The notes: a model not told the origin generated them from the letters alone. Positions 53,201 through 62,148 are shown, counted from the first letter of the stretch. The stretch is DNA of 64,000 nt from Chrysosporum bergii ANA360D (GCF_029891735.1 NZ_JANQDH010000032.1:1-64000); one strand, 5' to 3'. Numbers and translations are program-made.

Positions 53201-55658
53201 TAGCCAGCTTTGCACCAGTCCAAGTCACAGCAGCAGTCACAGGTCGCTCCATTCCAGGGATACCTTGAGACAATTGTACTTGTCCAGCAGCCCGTACATC
53301 TGCTAATTTCCCAGAACCCCAAATGCCAGCCACTTGTAAAAACCCTGTCAAATCACCCCGTAACTTTTCATGAAAACGATTTAAAGCCAAACCAGAAGCA
53401 TTAACTACAGCCTGATAGCGCCCCCTAGCCAACTTGATCTGAGCAGCCCTCATCATTCCCCCGGCAACATTTAACTGTCCTTCTCCACTAGCTTGGATAG
53501 TTTCTGGACTAAAGGACTGCAAAGACCCAGCCACATTTAATTTACCAGTTAACCCCCCCTGAAATTGTGGTGGTACTGCCACCAACTCTTGCACGGGCAG
53601 ATTATTGGTTTGTAGTTGTGCTTGATACATACCATTAGCTAAATTTATCTGAGTAGCTGTCACAATTCCACCCGCCAATTTTAGCTGCGCGTCACCAGTA
53701 CCACTTAAAGTATTGAGTGTAAAATTTTCTCTATTCCCTGCTATTTGCAACCGCCCCCCCAGGGAACCATCCAAAGCCCATGGGGATGCTGTCAAGATCC
53801 GCCCTAACCTGACATTATTAGCCACCAGGTGCGCTGAAAAGTTGTTCTTTTGTAATTCAATATTAGAAACTGCAACAGTGCCACCACCAATGTTTATTTC
53901 TGCCTCCTCCGTGTCAATAGTGGCAACTTGAAAAGGTTCCGCCTTGCCCTCTAAGGTAATACCACCATTAAGTTCTGCTCCAGCCAAAGAAATATTTGCC
54001 AGTTGACCTTGGTCTACAAAAGGTGTTAAGCCTACACTGGCAGCCTGGGCAACAGCCCGCCAACGCCCTTGAGCAAAACTACCACTACCCCGCACCATAC
54101 CACCCCCCACATTCAACACCACGTTACGGAAAGTCAAACTACGGTCTGGGGCAATTACAGTTTCACCTGTACCGGGATAGGTGGCTGCGGGGGCTTGCCA
54201 CTGTACCACCGTTTGCACATCATTGGCAGCACCAGTTAATTGGGCCGTGGCGGAAACAGTACCAATTTCTATGGGAGGTACTTTTTTATAAAGTTTAGCG
54301 ATGGCATCTCCAGCAATTTTTTTGGCGGCAAAATTAAAATTGAGTTGGGGAACTTTCCCTAGTTTGACTAGACCAACACCTGTAATTTCTCCCCCTACCA
54401 CAGCACGTCCCTGAATATCTCTCAAGGTAACTAGATGATCACGAGGAACAAATTCAAACTTACTACTGATATGATTAAAGTCAATTTTATCAATTTGGGC
54501 AGTTTTGATAGTGGCAACTGAGCCAGAAAGCACCGGCTTAGTAATGGCTCCCTGCATTTGCAAATTAGCTTGTAATTGCCCTTTTATTGGTACTGGTGCA
54601 GTAATATTCAGAGTTGCTTGGGCATTGGCTACACTCACAGCATGAACACGCCCTGCCAATTTATAGCCTGTTGAGGTGTTAATGATCCCTGTAACTACCA
54701 GGGGAATTTCCCCGTAATTAGTAGCAATATTATCTAGTTGTATTTCCTTGCCCTCAAACCGAAGTCGCCCCTGGGTATTGATAAAGGCTTCAGGAATTTG
54801 GGGAACTTGCAGCTTTACCCCTTGTAAGTCGGTAGCCCCAAATAATAGAGGAGGTTTTTCTGGTGTGAGTTGAATTTGCAAGTCGCCACTAACTTTACCA
54901 GCCTGTAAGTTAAAGGGTAATTTAATCAAGCGGGTAATTTGAGCAGCTAACAAATCTTGCGATCGCAGTTGTAATTTAGCTGTTAATGTTTGGGGAACTA
55001 CATCTCCTTGAATAGCAACATTACCCCCACTATCTGCCCCACCCCTGACTTTAAACTTAATTAATTGGTTTTGTTTCAGCAATTGTGCAGTGCCGTTAAT
55101 TTGAGAAAACCCGACTTTATTAGTGCTATCTTGGGGTATTAATGCCAACTTGGCATTACGAAACCGGAGTTTATCTAAATTAACCGAAATCAGTTCTTGT
55201 TTAGCAGGCGGAGCTATTTTAGTACTAATCCAGCGTCCTTGAGTATCTTGCTCAATGTAAATATCTGGATTAACTAAGGTAACATCCAGCTGGAGTTGAC
55301 GCTGAAAAATCAATTCCAACGGATCAAAGCTCACTTGTACAGCATCAACTTTTACTTGATCTGGATCTGTGGGTGTGGCTGGGATGCTAGAATCAGCGAA
55401 TTCTACTCCCGTCAAAGAAAACCCCGTCACCTTTCCCAACTTAACCGGACGGTTGAGTGTATTGGTGATGCTGTTTGCTGCTAGGGGCGTTAATTCTGTT
55501 TGGGCAAAATTCCACAACCGCCAAATACCACCCACCATTCCCACTAACAACAGTCCGCCTAGGGTAATGCCTCCGCGACTCAACAGCAGCAACCAAAAAC
55601 CCTTGCGGTGGTCGGCATGAAAATGATGATCTTGATCTTGATGGGAAGATTTACTCAT
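50208..55658 (-). CDS. tamB: TamB/TIC236-type envelope assembly protein
   Basis: A 1816-residue inner-membrane-anchored periplasm-spanning protein with a role in outer-membrane lipid transport or barrel assembly. It has one N-terminal transmembrane helix (about 22-48, GFWLLLLSRGGITLGGLLLV), an AsmA/TamB-like N-terminal segment, many repeating beta-rich blocks (patterns such as LSGTGDAQLKLAGG) and the C-terminal TamB domain (about 1430-1816) with LERGGVNLFTTRFKLARG and a final barrel-like strand VTVEFQRRL. The length fits cyanobacterial and plastid TIC236 relatives. No tamA/omp85 is adjacent. It stands alone. Confidence 0.92.
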   Translation of the reverse strand: MSKSSHQDQDHHFHADHRKGFWLLLLSRGGITLGGLLLVGMVGGIWRLWNFAQTELTPLAANSITNTLNRPVKLGKVTGFSLTGVEFADSSIPATPTDPDQVKVDAVQVSFDPLELIFQRQLQLDVTLVNPDIYIEQDTQGRWISTKIAPPAKQELISVNLDKLRFRNAKLALIPQDSTNKVGFSQINGTAQLLKQNQLIKFKVRGGADSGGNVAIQGDVVPQTLTAKLQLRSQDLLAAQITRLIKLPFNLQAGKVSGDLQIQLTPEKPPLLFGATDLQGVKLQVPQIPEAFINTQGRLRFEGKEIQLDNIATNYGEIPLVVTGIINTSTGYKLAGRVHAVSVANAQATLNITAPVPIKGQLQANLQMQGAITKPVLSGSVATIKTAQIDKIDFNHISSKFEFVPRDHLVTLRDIQGRAVVGGEITGVGLVKLGKVPQLNFNFAAKKIAGDAIAKLYKKVPPIEIGTVSATAQLTGAANDVQTVVQWQAPAATYPGTGETVIAPDRSLTFRNVVLNVGGGMVRGSGSFAQGRWRAVAQAASVGLTPFVDQGQLANISLAGAELNGGITLEGKAEPFQVATIDTEEAEINIGGGTVAVSNIELQKNNFSAHLVANNVRLGRILTASPWALDGSLGGRLQIAGNRENFTLNTLSGTGDAQLKLAGGIVTATQINLANGMYQAQLQTNNLPVQELVAVPPQFQGGLTGKLNVAGSLQSFSPETIQASGEGQLNVAGGMMRAAQIKLARGRYQAVVNASGLALNRFHEKLRGDLTGFLQVAGIWGSGKLADVRAAGQVQLSQGIPGMERPVTAAVTWTGAKLAIERARAEGLNLSGDILINAAQGSLPKITQLNLDVQAKNYNLQQLPIQLPNQLTVAGSADFQGKITGNLPVPNVAGKMDLRELVVENVAFEPLLKGKITSAAGQGLNLDVKGNSDIIALNLDAQNRPQWFTIKHQQALATGETQGNDLAIKVANFPLQILNLTPPPDVRLGASSVGGLLSGSLQVNLQTSAAQGNLAIASPQIGRISGDNLAAQFRYRDGKAMVISSELVKGQSRYTFAGNVGQTPQGPEVQGKININQGQIQDVLTAGRIFELQDFQQGVTESDYGTAKDLTTTSPGLPEQPLLTQLKRFNEINTLVKEQEKQRRESNPIPDLADLQGTFNGEIALDTATAKGLSVQFNLKGENFTWGKETETQRFSNANNIVAEGKLENGVLQLRPLRIELENSLLAFVGNLGGDDQSGQLQVKNFPLELLNNFVNLPVGISGNLNGTAAIAGSIANPQSKGELVVKEGKLNQQIVESALASFSYADGRLNFGSTVSIVETQPVNITGSIPYQLPFAAVAPNSDEINLDIKVKNEGLAILNFLTDQAAFEKGEGVVDIEVRGTSKKPVVNGIATVNNATFTAQALPEKISGVTGKVLFNFDRILVENLQGQFSQGNVVASGEIPIFNNRREKSDNPLTVEIDQLVLNLKDLYQGGANGNLRITGSALKPQIGGHVNLFDGQVLLANGANSPAPGNSSNDLSSMLRDARGKNNNKDNSVSGESLAIFNNLDIQLGKNVEINNPPILSFLATGNLTVNGSFAQPIPDGTITLERGGVNLFTTRFKLARGYNNKATFRPSQPRDPELDVRLVAKVLDVVQSSDFSRANTFGLAALENVQVQANVQGFASQLNESVELTSSPARSETEIVALLGGGFVDGQKRGDSTLGLINIAGSAVLSNFQSAFNELGTALGLSELRIFPTIISNNPEGARSNSTLELAAEAGMDVSPKVSISSIKILTANDPFQWGVNYRINDEIRLRASTNLENDSRVTVEFQRRL

Positions 55659-55801
55659 TTAATTTAACTTAAGGCTGGGTCTAGAGGGGTGACTACTAGC
55701 ACCATTTCACAAATATAAATGCTTATTTTAGAATACAAACCTATTTTAGATTTGGGGATATGCAATTATTTAAAAAATGGGTTGAAAACCCCGGCATAAA
55801 A

Positions 55802-55915
55802 ATGGTCGGCATGGGGCATCGGCACGAACTAAAATGGACAGGGAGTGACTGTAAGACTGTTTCGGCAGCGAGTTACTGTGAACTGTCAAGAATCACCGAC
55901 CTTCAAGGTCGGTGA
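55802..55915 (+). pseudogene. IS200/IS605-like tnpB tail relic with 11-bp hairpin
   Basis: An open frame of 37 codons with the tail VSAASYCELSRITDLQGR resembles the variable C-terminal tails of cyanobacterial TnpB proteins. The last codons and stop coincide with TCACCGACCTT-C-AAGGTCGGTGA (55893-55915), the kind of hairpin found at the right end of these elements. A frameshift separates it from upstream sequence. It may now act as a terminator or upstream element for the DUF3110 gene. Confidence 0.4.
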
Positions 55916-55953
55916 GTATGTCAAAAGATAGGTAAGTCGCAGAACAACAGGAC

Positions 55954-56388
55954 ATGATTACGCCTATGCGTGTATTTGTATTAATTTTCAATCCTAACAC
56001 AGAAAACGAGGGCATCCACTCAATTCGTGTGGTGGATAATTCAGCATCCGCCTTAAGATATGTACGCAATAAAATCTTGATGTTTGAGTCAGAAGACGAC
56101 GCTCTCCGCTTTGCTCTATTATTAGAAGCTCAAGACTTCCCAACTCCCAGTGTAGAAATGATTGATACTGAAGAAGTTAAGGAATTTTGTGCAAGTGCTG
56201 ATTATGACTGGGAAATTATTCCCGCTAACAGCGATTTAGTGTTACCCCCAGAAACGAATGTCGAAGAAACCGACTGGCAAGTTGAGGATGAGGATAGCTA
56301 CCGCTCTAACGATGTGCCATCAGCAGCACCAGAAATGTCTGATTCTGAACTAGAAAATATGCGGCGCAAATTAGAAGGGTTATTATAA
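55954..56388 (+). CDS. DUF3110 domain protein
   Basis: A 144-residue protein whose first 95 residues form DUF3110: MRVFVLIFNPNTENEGIHSI, MFESEDDALRFALLLEAQDF, VEMIDTEEVKEFC. It is known from cyanobacteria and plastids and its function is undefined. The remaining tail is acidic and Ser-rich, ending in a short helix (DSELENMRRKLEGLL). Starts at 55954 and 55966 are both possible; AGGA precedes the first. It lies 53 bp before murQ, possibly co-transcribed. Confidence 0.82.
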   Translation: MITPMRVFVLIFNPNTENEGIHSIRVVDNSASALRYVRNKILMFESEDDALRFALLLEAQDFPTPSVEMIDTEEVKEFCASADYDWEIIPANSDLVLPPETNVEETDWQVEDEDSYRSNDVPSAAPEMSDSELENMRRKLEGLL

Positions 56389-56441
56389 GCTAAACCAGAG
56401 GATGGGGAGACCAAATCTTATTATAGTTATTGATGTGAATC

Positions 56442-57380
56442 ATGGCAAACTTGGACGAACGCGGCTATCTTTTAACTGAACAGGTCAATCCTGATAGTGT
56501 CAACTTAGACCAGCTTAGTTCTGTTGAGTTGGTGGACTTGTTTAACCGCGAAGACCAAAAAGCAGTGGCCGCGGTGGCTGCGGCTCAAACCCAGTTGGCT
56601 GAAGCTATTGATTTGACCGCAGCAAGTCTACGCCAAGGAGGACGTTTATTTTATGTGGGAGCCGGGACAAGTGGCAGATTAGGAGTGTTAGATGCTGCTG
56701 AATGTCCACCTACATTTTGCACATCCCCAGAGTTAGTACAGGGAATTATTGCCGGGGGTGCTGGTGCTTTAGTCCGCAGTTCGGAGGACTTAGAAGACCG
56801 TAGCCCTGATGGTGAAGCGGCCATAGCCCAACGACAGATTACTCAGCTAGATGTGGTAGTTGGCATTACCGCCGGGGGAACTACACCTTTTGTCCACGGA
56901 GCTATCAATGCTGCCCGTCAACGAGGCGCTAAAACTATTTTTATTGCCTGTGTACCTAGTGAACAAGTCCCTTTTGATGCTGATGTTGATATTCGCCTAT
57001 TAACGGGTCCAGAAATTGTCGCTGGTTCTACACGCTTAAAAGCTGGTACAGCCACTAAGCTGGCCTTAAATATCCTTTCTACAGGGGTAATGGTACAACT
57101 GGGCAAGGTTTACGGCAATCGCATGGTAGATGTGGCTGTAACTAACCACAAATTACGCGATCGCGCTTTACGTATTTTACATGATTTAACAGGTTTAAGT
57201 CGCGAAACCGCCGGCTTATTACTAGAACGCAGTGGTAACTGGGTGAAGTTAGCCTTACTCATGCACTGGACTAGTTTAGACAAAGATGCAGCCCATGGCT
57301 TGCTAACAAAACACCAAGGTAATCTCAGGGTAGCTGTTGCCAATTACAAAAATCACCAAGAATTTAACAATACACACTGA
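56442..57380 (+). CDS. murQ: N-acetylmuramic acid 6-phosphate etherase
   Basis: Cleaves the lactyl ether of MurNAc-6-phosphate during recycling of peptidoglycan sugars. The SIS fold is clear: RLFYVGAGTSGRLGVLDAAE-CPPTF near 67-91, VVVGITAGGTTPFV near 134-147, and the signature TGPEIVAGSTRLKAGTATK near 186-204. The catalytic Glu lies in the AAEC segment. 312 residues is normal. It fits with the D-Glu salvage pair at 10-12 kb as a second wall-recycling function. exoD follows on the same strand. Confidence 0.95.
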   Translation: MANLDERGYLLTEQVNPDSVNLDQLSSVELVDLFNREDQKAVAAVAAAQTQLAEAIDLTAASLRQGGRLFYVGAGTSGRLGVLDAAECPPTFCTSPELVQGIIAGGAGALVRSSEDLEDRSPDGEAAIAQRQITQLDVVVGITAGGTTPFVHGAINAARQRGAKTIFIACVPSEQVPFDADVDIRLLTGPEIVAGSTRLKAGTATKLALNILSTGVMVQLGKVYGNRMVDVAVTNHKLRDRALRILHDLTGLSRETAGLLLERSGNWVKLALLMHWTSLDKDAAHGLLTKHQGNLRVAVANYKNHQEFNNTH

Positions 57381-57390
57381 TCCCTTATCT

Positions 57391-58014
57391 ATGGCTAAAC
57401 TATCCACAGAATTACAACGCTATTTTTTTGACCAAGACCGCCCAGCACAAGTCACTTTAGCAGAAATTATGCTGTTAGCAGAAGAAAGAGTTTTTGGGTT
57501 TTTGCTAGTTATTCTGTCTCTTCCTTCAGCTTTACCAGTTCCTGCGCCTGGTTTCTCCGTCCCCTTCGGGGTGCTAATTTTTTTACTAGCTATACAGCTG
57601 ATGATTGGGGCAAGAATTCCTTGGCTACCGCCCAAAATGCTCAACCATCCCATCAAACTCACCACAGTACAGAGATTTGTCAAAGCCGGCAATCCTTGGT
57701 TACAAAGAATTGAAGCCATCGCCAGACCCCGTTTAAGCTACATTTGCACCACCACAACAGGTAAACTCACTATTGGGATCATGATCTCTCTGATGGCAAT
57801 TTGTATGATGATTCCCATTCCCGGAACCAATTCTCTCCCAGCCTTGGGAGTCTTTGTCACCAGCTTTGGTTTAGTAGAAGATGATGGTGCAATTACTTTG
57901 GCAGGTTTAGTTATATGTGTCATGGGGGGCATTCTCAGTGCTTCAATTATCATTGCCGTGATTTGGGGCGGTTCCAGTCTTCTAGATTTACTCAAGACTT
58001 GGCTGGGTGGTTAA
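57391..58014 (+). CDS. exoD: ExoD family exopolysaccharide synthesis protein
   Basis: A polytopic membrane protein of 207 residues. Hydrophobic segments lie near 37-55 (FGFLLVILSLPSALPVPAPG), 58-78, 126-145 and 175-200. The ExoD hallmark PVPAPGFSVPFGVLIFLLA is present. ExoD was first linked to exopolysaccharide production and alkali tolerance in rhizobia; the mechanism is unknown. I start at the ATG of MAKLSTELQ, 10 bp after the murQ stop; the longer frame overlaps murQ. Confidence 0.88.
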   Translation: MAKLSTELQRYFFDQDRPAQVTLAEIMLLAEERVFGFLLVILSLPSALPVPAPGFSVPFGVLIFLLAIQLMIGARIPWLPPKMLNHPIKLTTVQRFVKAGNPWLQRIEAIARPRLSYICTTTTGKLTIGIMISLMAICMMIPIPGTNSLPALGVFVTSFGLVEDDGAITLAGLVICVMGGILSASIIIAVIWGGSSLLDLLKTWLGG

Positions 58015-58411
58015 TTTCCCCAACTATCCGGACCCCAAAAGACTTGCATTTTTGCTCAAACTCAGTTAGAGTCAAATTATCAGTTTAACAACCCTTTACA
58101 TCCATCCACAGGCAAAATCACAGGGAACAAAAAATAGCAGTGATAGTTCGTTAGTATTAACGCACTATCCGGATCATCATCTACCTATTCGTTTTTTTGC
58201 TAATTAATTGAGAATATTTTGCAATATCATATATTTTTTTTGATAAGATATTAAAAATAACTACCCCAGCCTGCCAAATGATTACATTAATGAACTCTAA
58301 TCTAGAGATTTTATTAATTCACAACACCTCAACGGAAAATGATGTTATAAAGTGGCTATTTGCTTTTAAACCATAAATGCAGATTATTTTCGTTTACCGC
58401 TGGGGATGTAA
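58015..58411. other. Intergenic region with an AT-rich hairpin
   Basis: No gene is supported. The clearest structure is GATAGT-TC-GTTA-GTAT-TAAC-GC-ACTATC at 58142-58169, a two-part stem with an internal loop. On the minus strand a TTTTTTG run follows it. The rest is AT-rich and probably contains the promoter of the next gene. Confidence 0.45.
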
Positions 58412-58441
58412 CTAATGTAGCTAAGGTTACATTAGCTTTTT
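58412..58441 (+). terminator. Intrinsic terminator or attenuator upstream of the sucrase/ferredoxin-like gene
   Basis: CTAATGTA pairs with TACATTAG (8 bp, 8-base loop) followed by CTTTTT. It lies only 40 bp before the next start codon on the same strand. It could end exoD read-through or regulate the downstream gene. Confidence 0.6.
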
Positions 58442-58480
58442 CCCATAGCCTCCACAAAATTCACTGATGACTAAATCCCC

Positions 58481-59458
58481 ATGAATACTTTTTTTTGTTC
58501 TGACCATGCACGAGAGGTAAGAGAAGATATTATCGGTACTGCTACCAACTACCAAACATATATATTAGTTGAATGTCCGGGTCCATGGAGCTATGACGCT
58601 TTTCAATCTAAATGGGTACCCCACAACTTACGAACTTTAGTAGAAGAAGTACACCGGGCTAAGTTACCCGTTAGATTTCTTTTAGTTACTAATAACTACT
58701 CCCACAAAGTCAACTACACAACTCTGTTGATTTATCAAAAAAAACCAGGGTTGAGTGATGGATACCAAAAATACGAATTTAAGTTACCAGATATTCAACA
58801 AGTCGCTGAGGTAGTCAGAAAGTGCTTATACAGCAAAATACCCGATGATAAAACAGAAACAAATATCACCAGAGATATTTTAATATGTACTCACGGTAGT
58901 CATGATCAGTGTTGTGCTAGATATGGTAATCCTTTTTATTTCCACAGTAGCGCTGCCATCGCTAATTTACAATGGGATCACGTCCGGGTGTGGAAATCTA
59001 GTCATTTTGGTGGACATAGATTTGCACCAACAGCCATAGATTTACCAGAGGGTAGATATTATGGTTTTCTCAGTCAAGAATCATTTTACTCCATTTTGAC
59101 CCGTACAGGTGACATACAATGCTTAAGAAAAGTATACAGAGGGTCAGGAATTATCCCCACTCCAGTGCAAATGCTAGAAAGAGAACTAATCCTCCGCCAC
59201 GGATGGAGTTGGTTTAACTACAAACTAGCCGGCAAAATCATTGAGCAAAGTTTAGATAACAACACAATATTAGCCGAGTTAAGTTTTGAGGAACCCTCCG
59301 GTTCTCTATTTATTTACCAAGCCAAACTAGTCAAGGACAAAAAAAAGACATTACAAATAAAAGGTTCTTGCAATGCCACAGAAAACTCTGTATTCATCAA
59401 GTATGCCATAGATAGTATCAGCCTGGTTTGTCATAAAGTAGCAACTTGCCATCATTAA
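58481..59458 (+). CDS. Sucrase/ferredoxin-like family protein
   Basis: Thioredoxin-like [2Fe-2S]-type family (Suc_Fer-like), 325 residues, cytosolic. The C-terminal ferredoxin-like half shows THGSHDQCCARYGNPF, WKSSHFGGHRFAPTAIDLP and GRYYGFLS, the best-conserved family blocks. The N-terminal half has FFCSDHAREVREDIIG and LVECPGPWSYDAF. The name derives from an early yeast annotation; a redox role is likely but unproven. It lies behind a terminator-like hairpin and converges with the ABC exporter. Confidence 0.85.
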   Translation: MNTFFCSDHAREVREDIIGTATNYQTYILVECPGPWSYDAFQSKWVPHNLRTLVEEVHRAKLPVRFLLVTNNYSHKVNYTTLLIYQKKPGLSDGYQKYEFKLPDIQQVAEVVRKCLYSKIPDDKTETNITRDILICTHGSHDQCCARYGNPFYFHSSAAIANLQWDHVRVWKSSHFGGHRFAPTAIDLPEGRYYGFLSQESFYSILTRTGDIQCLRKVYRGSGIIPTPVQMLERELILRHGWSWFNYKLAGKIIEQSLDNNTILAELSFEEPSGSLFIYQAKLVKDKKKTLQIKGSCNATENSVFIKYAIDSISLVCHKVATCHH

Positions 59459-59518
59459 AAAGCTGCCATTTTAAAATCATCACCAGGGTTTCCATCTACC
59501 AAACTTTGGTAGCCCTAA

Positions 59519-61399
59519 TTAAGAACCCAACATTTGTAAATTATGTAGGGTAGCATATAAACCCCCTTGTTGTAGCAACTGATCATGACTTCCTTCTTCT
59601 ATTAGTTCACCGCGCTTTAACACAAAAATTCTATTTACATTGCGAATTGTAGATAGACGGTGAGCAATAATAATGGCAGTACGTCTCACCAAAAGTTGGT
59701 TTAAGGCTTCTTGCACTAAAGTTTCCGTACCCACATCTAAACTAGCAGTAGCTTCATCTAAGACTAAGATTTGGGGGTTACGAATAGCAGCACGGGCAAA
59801 AGCTAACAGTTGCTTTTGACCACTAGAAATATTTGTCCCCCGTTGTCGCAGTTGAGTATCATAGCCCTGGGGTAACTCTTCGATAAACTCAGCAATATTT
59901 GTTCTGCCGGCAGCTTGTTTAATTTCCTCAAAAGTGTAATGGTCTCCTAAAGTAATATTACTTTTCACATCACCAGCAAACAAAAACCCCTCTTGCAAAA
60001 TCACTGCCATATACCGGCGTAAATCCGCCTGTGGTAACTCCCGGATATCTACCCCATCAATTAAAATCCGTCCCTGAGTGGGTTCATAAAGACGACACAA
60101 AAGCCGAATAATTGAACTTTTCCCCGCCCCAGTCGGACCAACTAAAGCCACCTTTTCCCCTGGGTGAATCACAAAACTTAGGTTTTTCAGGACATAATCA
60201 TCATCTTTATAGGCAAACCAGACGTTTTCAAACTTAATTTCTCCCAAATCAGGAGGAGAATCAAAATTTTGCGATTCCATATTACTAATGATATCGTCTA
60301 TGTAGCCAAGACGGTGATCAAGTATGGAAAAGCGGGGATTAATCCCATCACGGATTTCTATAGGTTCATCCAAAATGTTAGTAATGCGTTCAATAGCAGT
60401 AAAGCCAGATTGAATCACAGTGAATTTTTCCGCAAAGTCCCTTAAAGGGTCAAACAATCGCTGGGCATATAAGATAAACGCCCCCAAAACCCCAAAAGTC
60501 AAGCTATTATCTAAAAGTAACCAACCACCCACTAACAAAACTCCGGCAATGGCTACTAGTCCAATCCATTCTAAAGTTGCCGAAACCCCCGAATCATAAA
60601 AGATGGTTTTATCTACTTGCTGAACGTAGCGTTTATTAGTCTGGCGAAATAACTCAGCATTAAATTTTTCCCGTCGGAACAACTGCACCACATTAATACC
60701 AACTACATTTTCCTGTAGCTGGGAGTTTAAAGCAGAAAGTTCTTCCCGTGTTTTGTAATTAGCTTGGCGGTACTGCTGCTGAAAGAAAATAATTAACCAA
60801 GTCACTGGTAACAGCATCACCAGCAGCAAGCAAGCCAGTTTCCACTCAATGGACAACATAATACTGATAATCACCAACATACTAAATACATTGGAGACAA
60901 TACCAATAGCCCCGGTAGAAAATACATCTCCTAACACTTCTACATCGCTGGTGAGTCGAGTAATTAATTTACCTACAGGTGTGTTGTCAAAGAAACGCAC
61001 CGCCAGAGATGTGACATGGTGAAATAAATCTTGACGAATCGCCGCAGTGATTTTTTGCCCCAGCTTCTGTAGCAGATAACCTTGAACACTAGTTAACGAC
61101 AGTCGGATCACAATAGACATGAGTATCAATACTTGCAGGATATTTAACCCTTGCCACAGGGGGCGATCGCTGAGAAATTCATAGGTACTTGTTTCATTGC
61201 GAATCAGGGAAATAACTTGTCCAATCAGGAGTGGTTGTACTGCGTTAGCTAATGCGATGGGTATTAGTAGCACTAGCGCCAGTGTCAGCAGTCCTCCACT
61301 ACGACGCGCATAAGGCAATAGACGTAAAAACAACCGCCAGTCGCTGTTATTTGTGCGGTTATCTCTCTGAGATTTGTTTAAAGATTGGTAGCTGCTCAT
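59519..61399 (-). CDS. ABC exporter, fused permease and ATPase (MsbA/MDR-like)
   Basis: A 626-residue half-transporter. Six transmembrane helices occupy about 25-315. The nucleotide-binding domain (about 375-620) has Walker A GPTGAGKSS, signature SSGQKQLLAFARA, Walker B ILVLDEATASLD and the switch His in IIAHRLST. A linker of about 40 residues between the domains (ISNMESQNFDSPPDLGEI) is longer than usual. Such exporters move lipids, drugs or peptides; the substrate here is not predictable. The short spacer 59487-59513 to the convergent gene contains an inverted CTACCAAA/TTTGGTAG. Confidence 0.9.
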   Translation of the reverse strand: MSSYQSLNKSQRDNRTNNSDWRLFLRLLPYARRSGGLLTLALVLLIPIALANAVQPLLIGQVISLIRNETSTYEFLSDRPLWQGLNILQVLILMSIVIRLSLTSVQGYLLQKLGQKITAAIRQDLFHHVTSLAVRFFDNTPVGKLITRLTSDVEVLGDVFSTGAIGIVSNVFSMLVIISIMLSIEWKLACLLLVMLLPVTWLIIFFQQQYRQANYKTREELSALNSQLQENVVGINVVQLFRREKFNAELFRQTNKRYVQQVDKTIFYDSGVSATLEWIGLVAIAGVLLVGGWLLLDNSLTFGVLGAFILYAQRLFDPLRDFAEKFTVIQSGFTAIERITNILDEPIEIRDGINPRFSILDHRLGYIDDIISNMESQNFDSPPDLGEIKFENVWFAYKDDDYVLKNLSFVIHPGEKVALVGPTGAGKSSIIRLLCRLYEPTQGRILIDGVDIRELPQADLRRYMAVILQEGFLFAGDVKSNITLGDHYTFEEIKQAAGRTNIAEFIEELPQGYDTQLRQRGTNISSGQKQLLAFARAAIRNPQILVLDEATASLDVGTETLVQEALNQLLVRRTAIIIAHRLSTIRNVNRIFVLKRGELIEEGSHDQLLQQGGLYATLHNLQMLGS

Positions 61400-61524
61400 A
61401 GTAAGAGCATTATATTAAGTTTTGCCATGGGAAAAACATTTTTTTAGGTAGCATTCCTAGTTGTAGTTTTTCGTCTTGCTAGAGATATACAGCAGTTACG
61501 CAACTCCTACAGCCTTAGCTCACC

Positions 61525-61571
61525 GGGGAATAAATTCCCCGTCTCAAAGCTCAAGTCCGTTAAAACGGACT
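61525..61571 (+). repeat. Double-palindrome REP, left of tnpA
   Basis: Two adjacent perfect palindromes: GGGGAAT-AA-ATTCCCC (61525-61540) and AGTCCGTT-AA-AACGGACT (61554-61571), spaced by 13 bp. The same pair in the same order lies on the other side of tnpA at 62102-62148. Confidence 0.85.
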
Positions 61572-61584
61572 GATTTTTATATAT

Positions 61585-61992
61585 CTAATCTGTTTCCTGT
61601 TCTAAAAATGGAATTGTCGTTTTATTTTGATGATGTGTTTTTTGATTATTCACATAATCAACAGCTGTCGGTAATTGTTTACCACCTAAAGAAAAAACTC
61701 CATATCCTTCTTGCCATGCAAATTCTTGTGTTTTCCCCAAAGTATGATTATAGTGATAAGCACTACTACCTTTTAAAGTTTTCACAAATTCAGCTATAGA
61801 TAATTTAGGCGGAATGGAAACCACAAAATGAATATGGTTTTCAATACCACCAATAGCATGAATTATACAACCTAAATAATCCGCCTTCCCAATTAAATAA
61901 CCATAAAATTTATCTTCTATATCAGGTGTAATTAAAGGTTCGCGTTTTTTCGTTGCCCAAACAATATGATAATATAATCGCCATAAAGCCAT
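61585..61992 (-). CDS. tnpA: IS200-type Y1 transposase TnpA (REP-associated, RAYT-like)
   Basis: A 135-residue HUH single-strand transposase. It begins ALWRLYYHIVWATKKREPLI, has the metal motif HIHFVVSIPP near 73-82 and, near the C-terminus, the catalytic tyrosine in VDYVNNQKTHH. The size is that of IS200/IS605 TnpA or of REP-associated transposases. It is complete and has no tnpB partner. Flanking on both sides by the same double palindrome in direct orientation supports a REP-associated transposase rather than a classic IS. Unlike the tnpB relics it appears intact. Confidence 0.88.
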   Translation of the reverse strand: MALWRLYYHIVWATKKREPLITPDIEDKFYGYLIGKADYLGCIIHAIGGIENHIHFVVSIPPKLSIAEFVKTLKGSSAYHYNHTLGKTQEFAWQEGYGVFSLGGKQLPTAVDYVNNQKTHHQNKTTIPFLEQETD

Positions 61993-62036
61993 AATGGTTT
62001 GAAAACAAAAAAGCCTAATTTTTTTGTCCTGTCTAG

Positions 62037-62097
62037 CCCATCCAGTTAGTCCAACCCATCCAGTTAGTCCAACCCATCCAGTTAGTCCAACCCATCC
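62037..62097. repeat. 18-bp tandem repeat (CCCATCCAGTTAGTCCAA)
   Basis: Three perfect 18-bp units and a partial fourth, between tnpA and the right double palindrome. CCAACCCATC reappears at 62234-62243 next to the third palindrome copy, linking the tandem repeat to the REP unit. Confidence 0.9.
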
Positions 62098-62101
62098 GGA
62101 C

Positions 62102-62148
62102 GGGGAATAAATTCCACGTCTGAAAGCTCAAGTCCGTTAAAACGGACT
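62102..62148 (+). repeat. Double-palindrome REP, right of tnpA
   Basis: GGGGAAT-AA-ATTCCAC (one mismatch) and AGTCCGTT-AA-AACGGACT, spaced as in the left copy. Direct orientation relative to 61525-61571. Confidence 0.85.

Noticed and set aside
61476-61799. 107-codon plus-strand frame over tnpA
   Set aside because: It overlaps the double palindrome and the antisense of the transposase motifs; tnpA on the minus strand is well supported.
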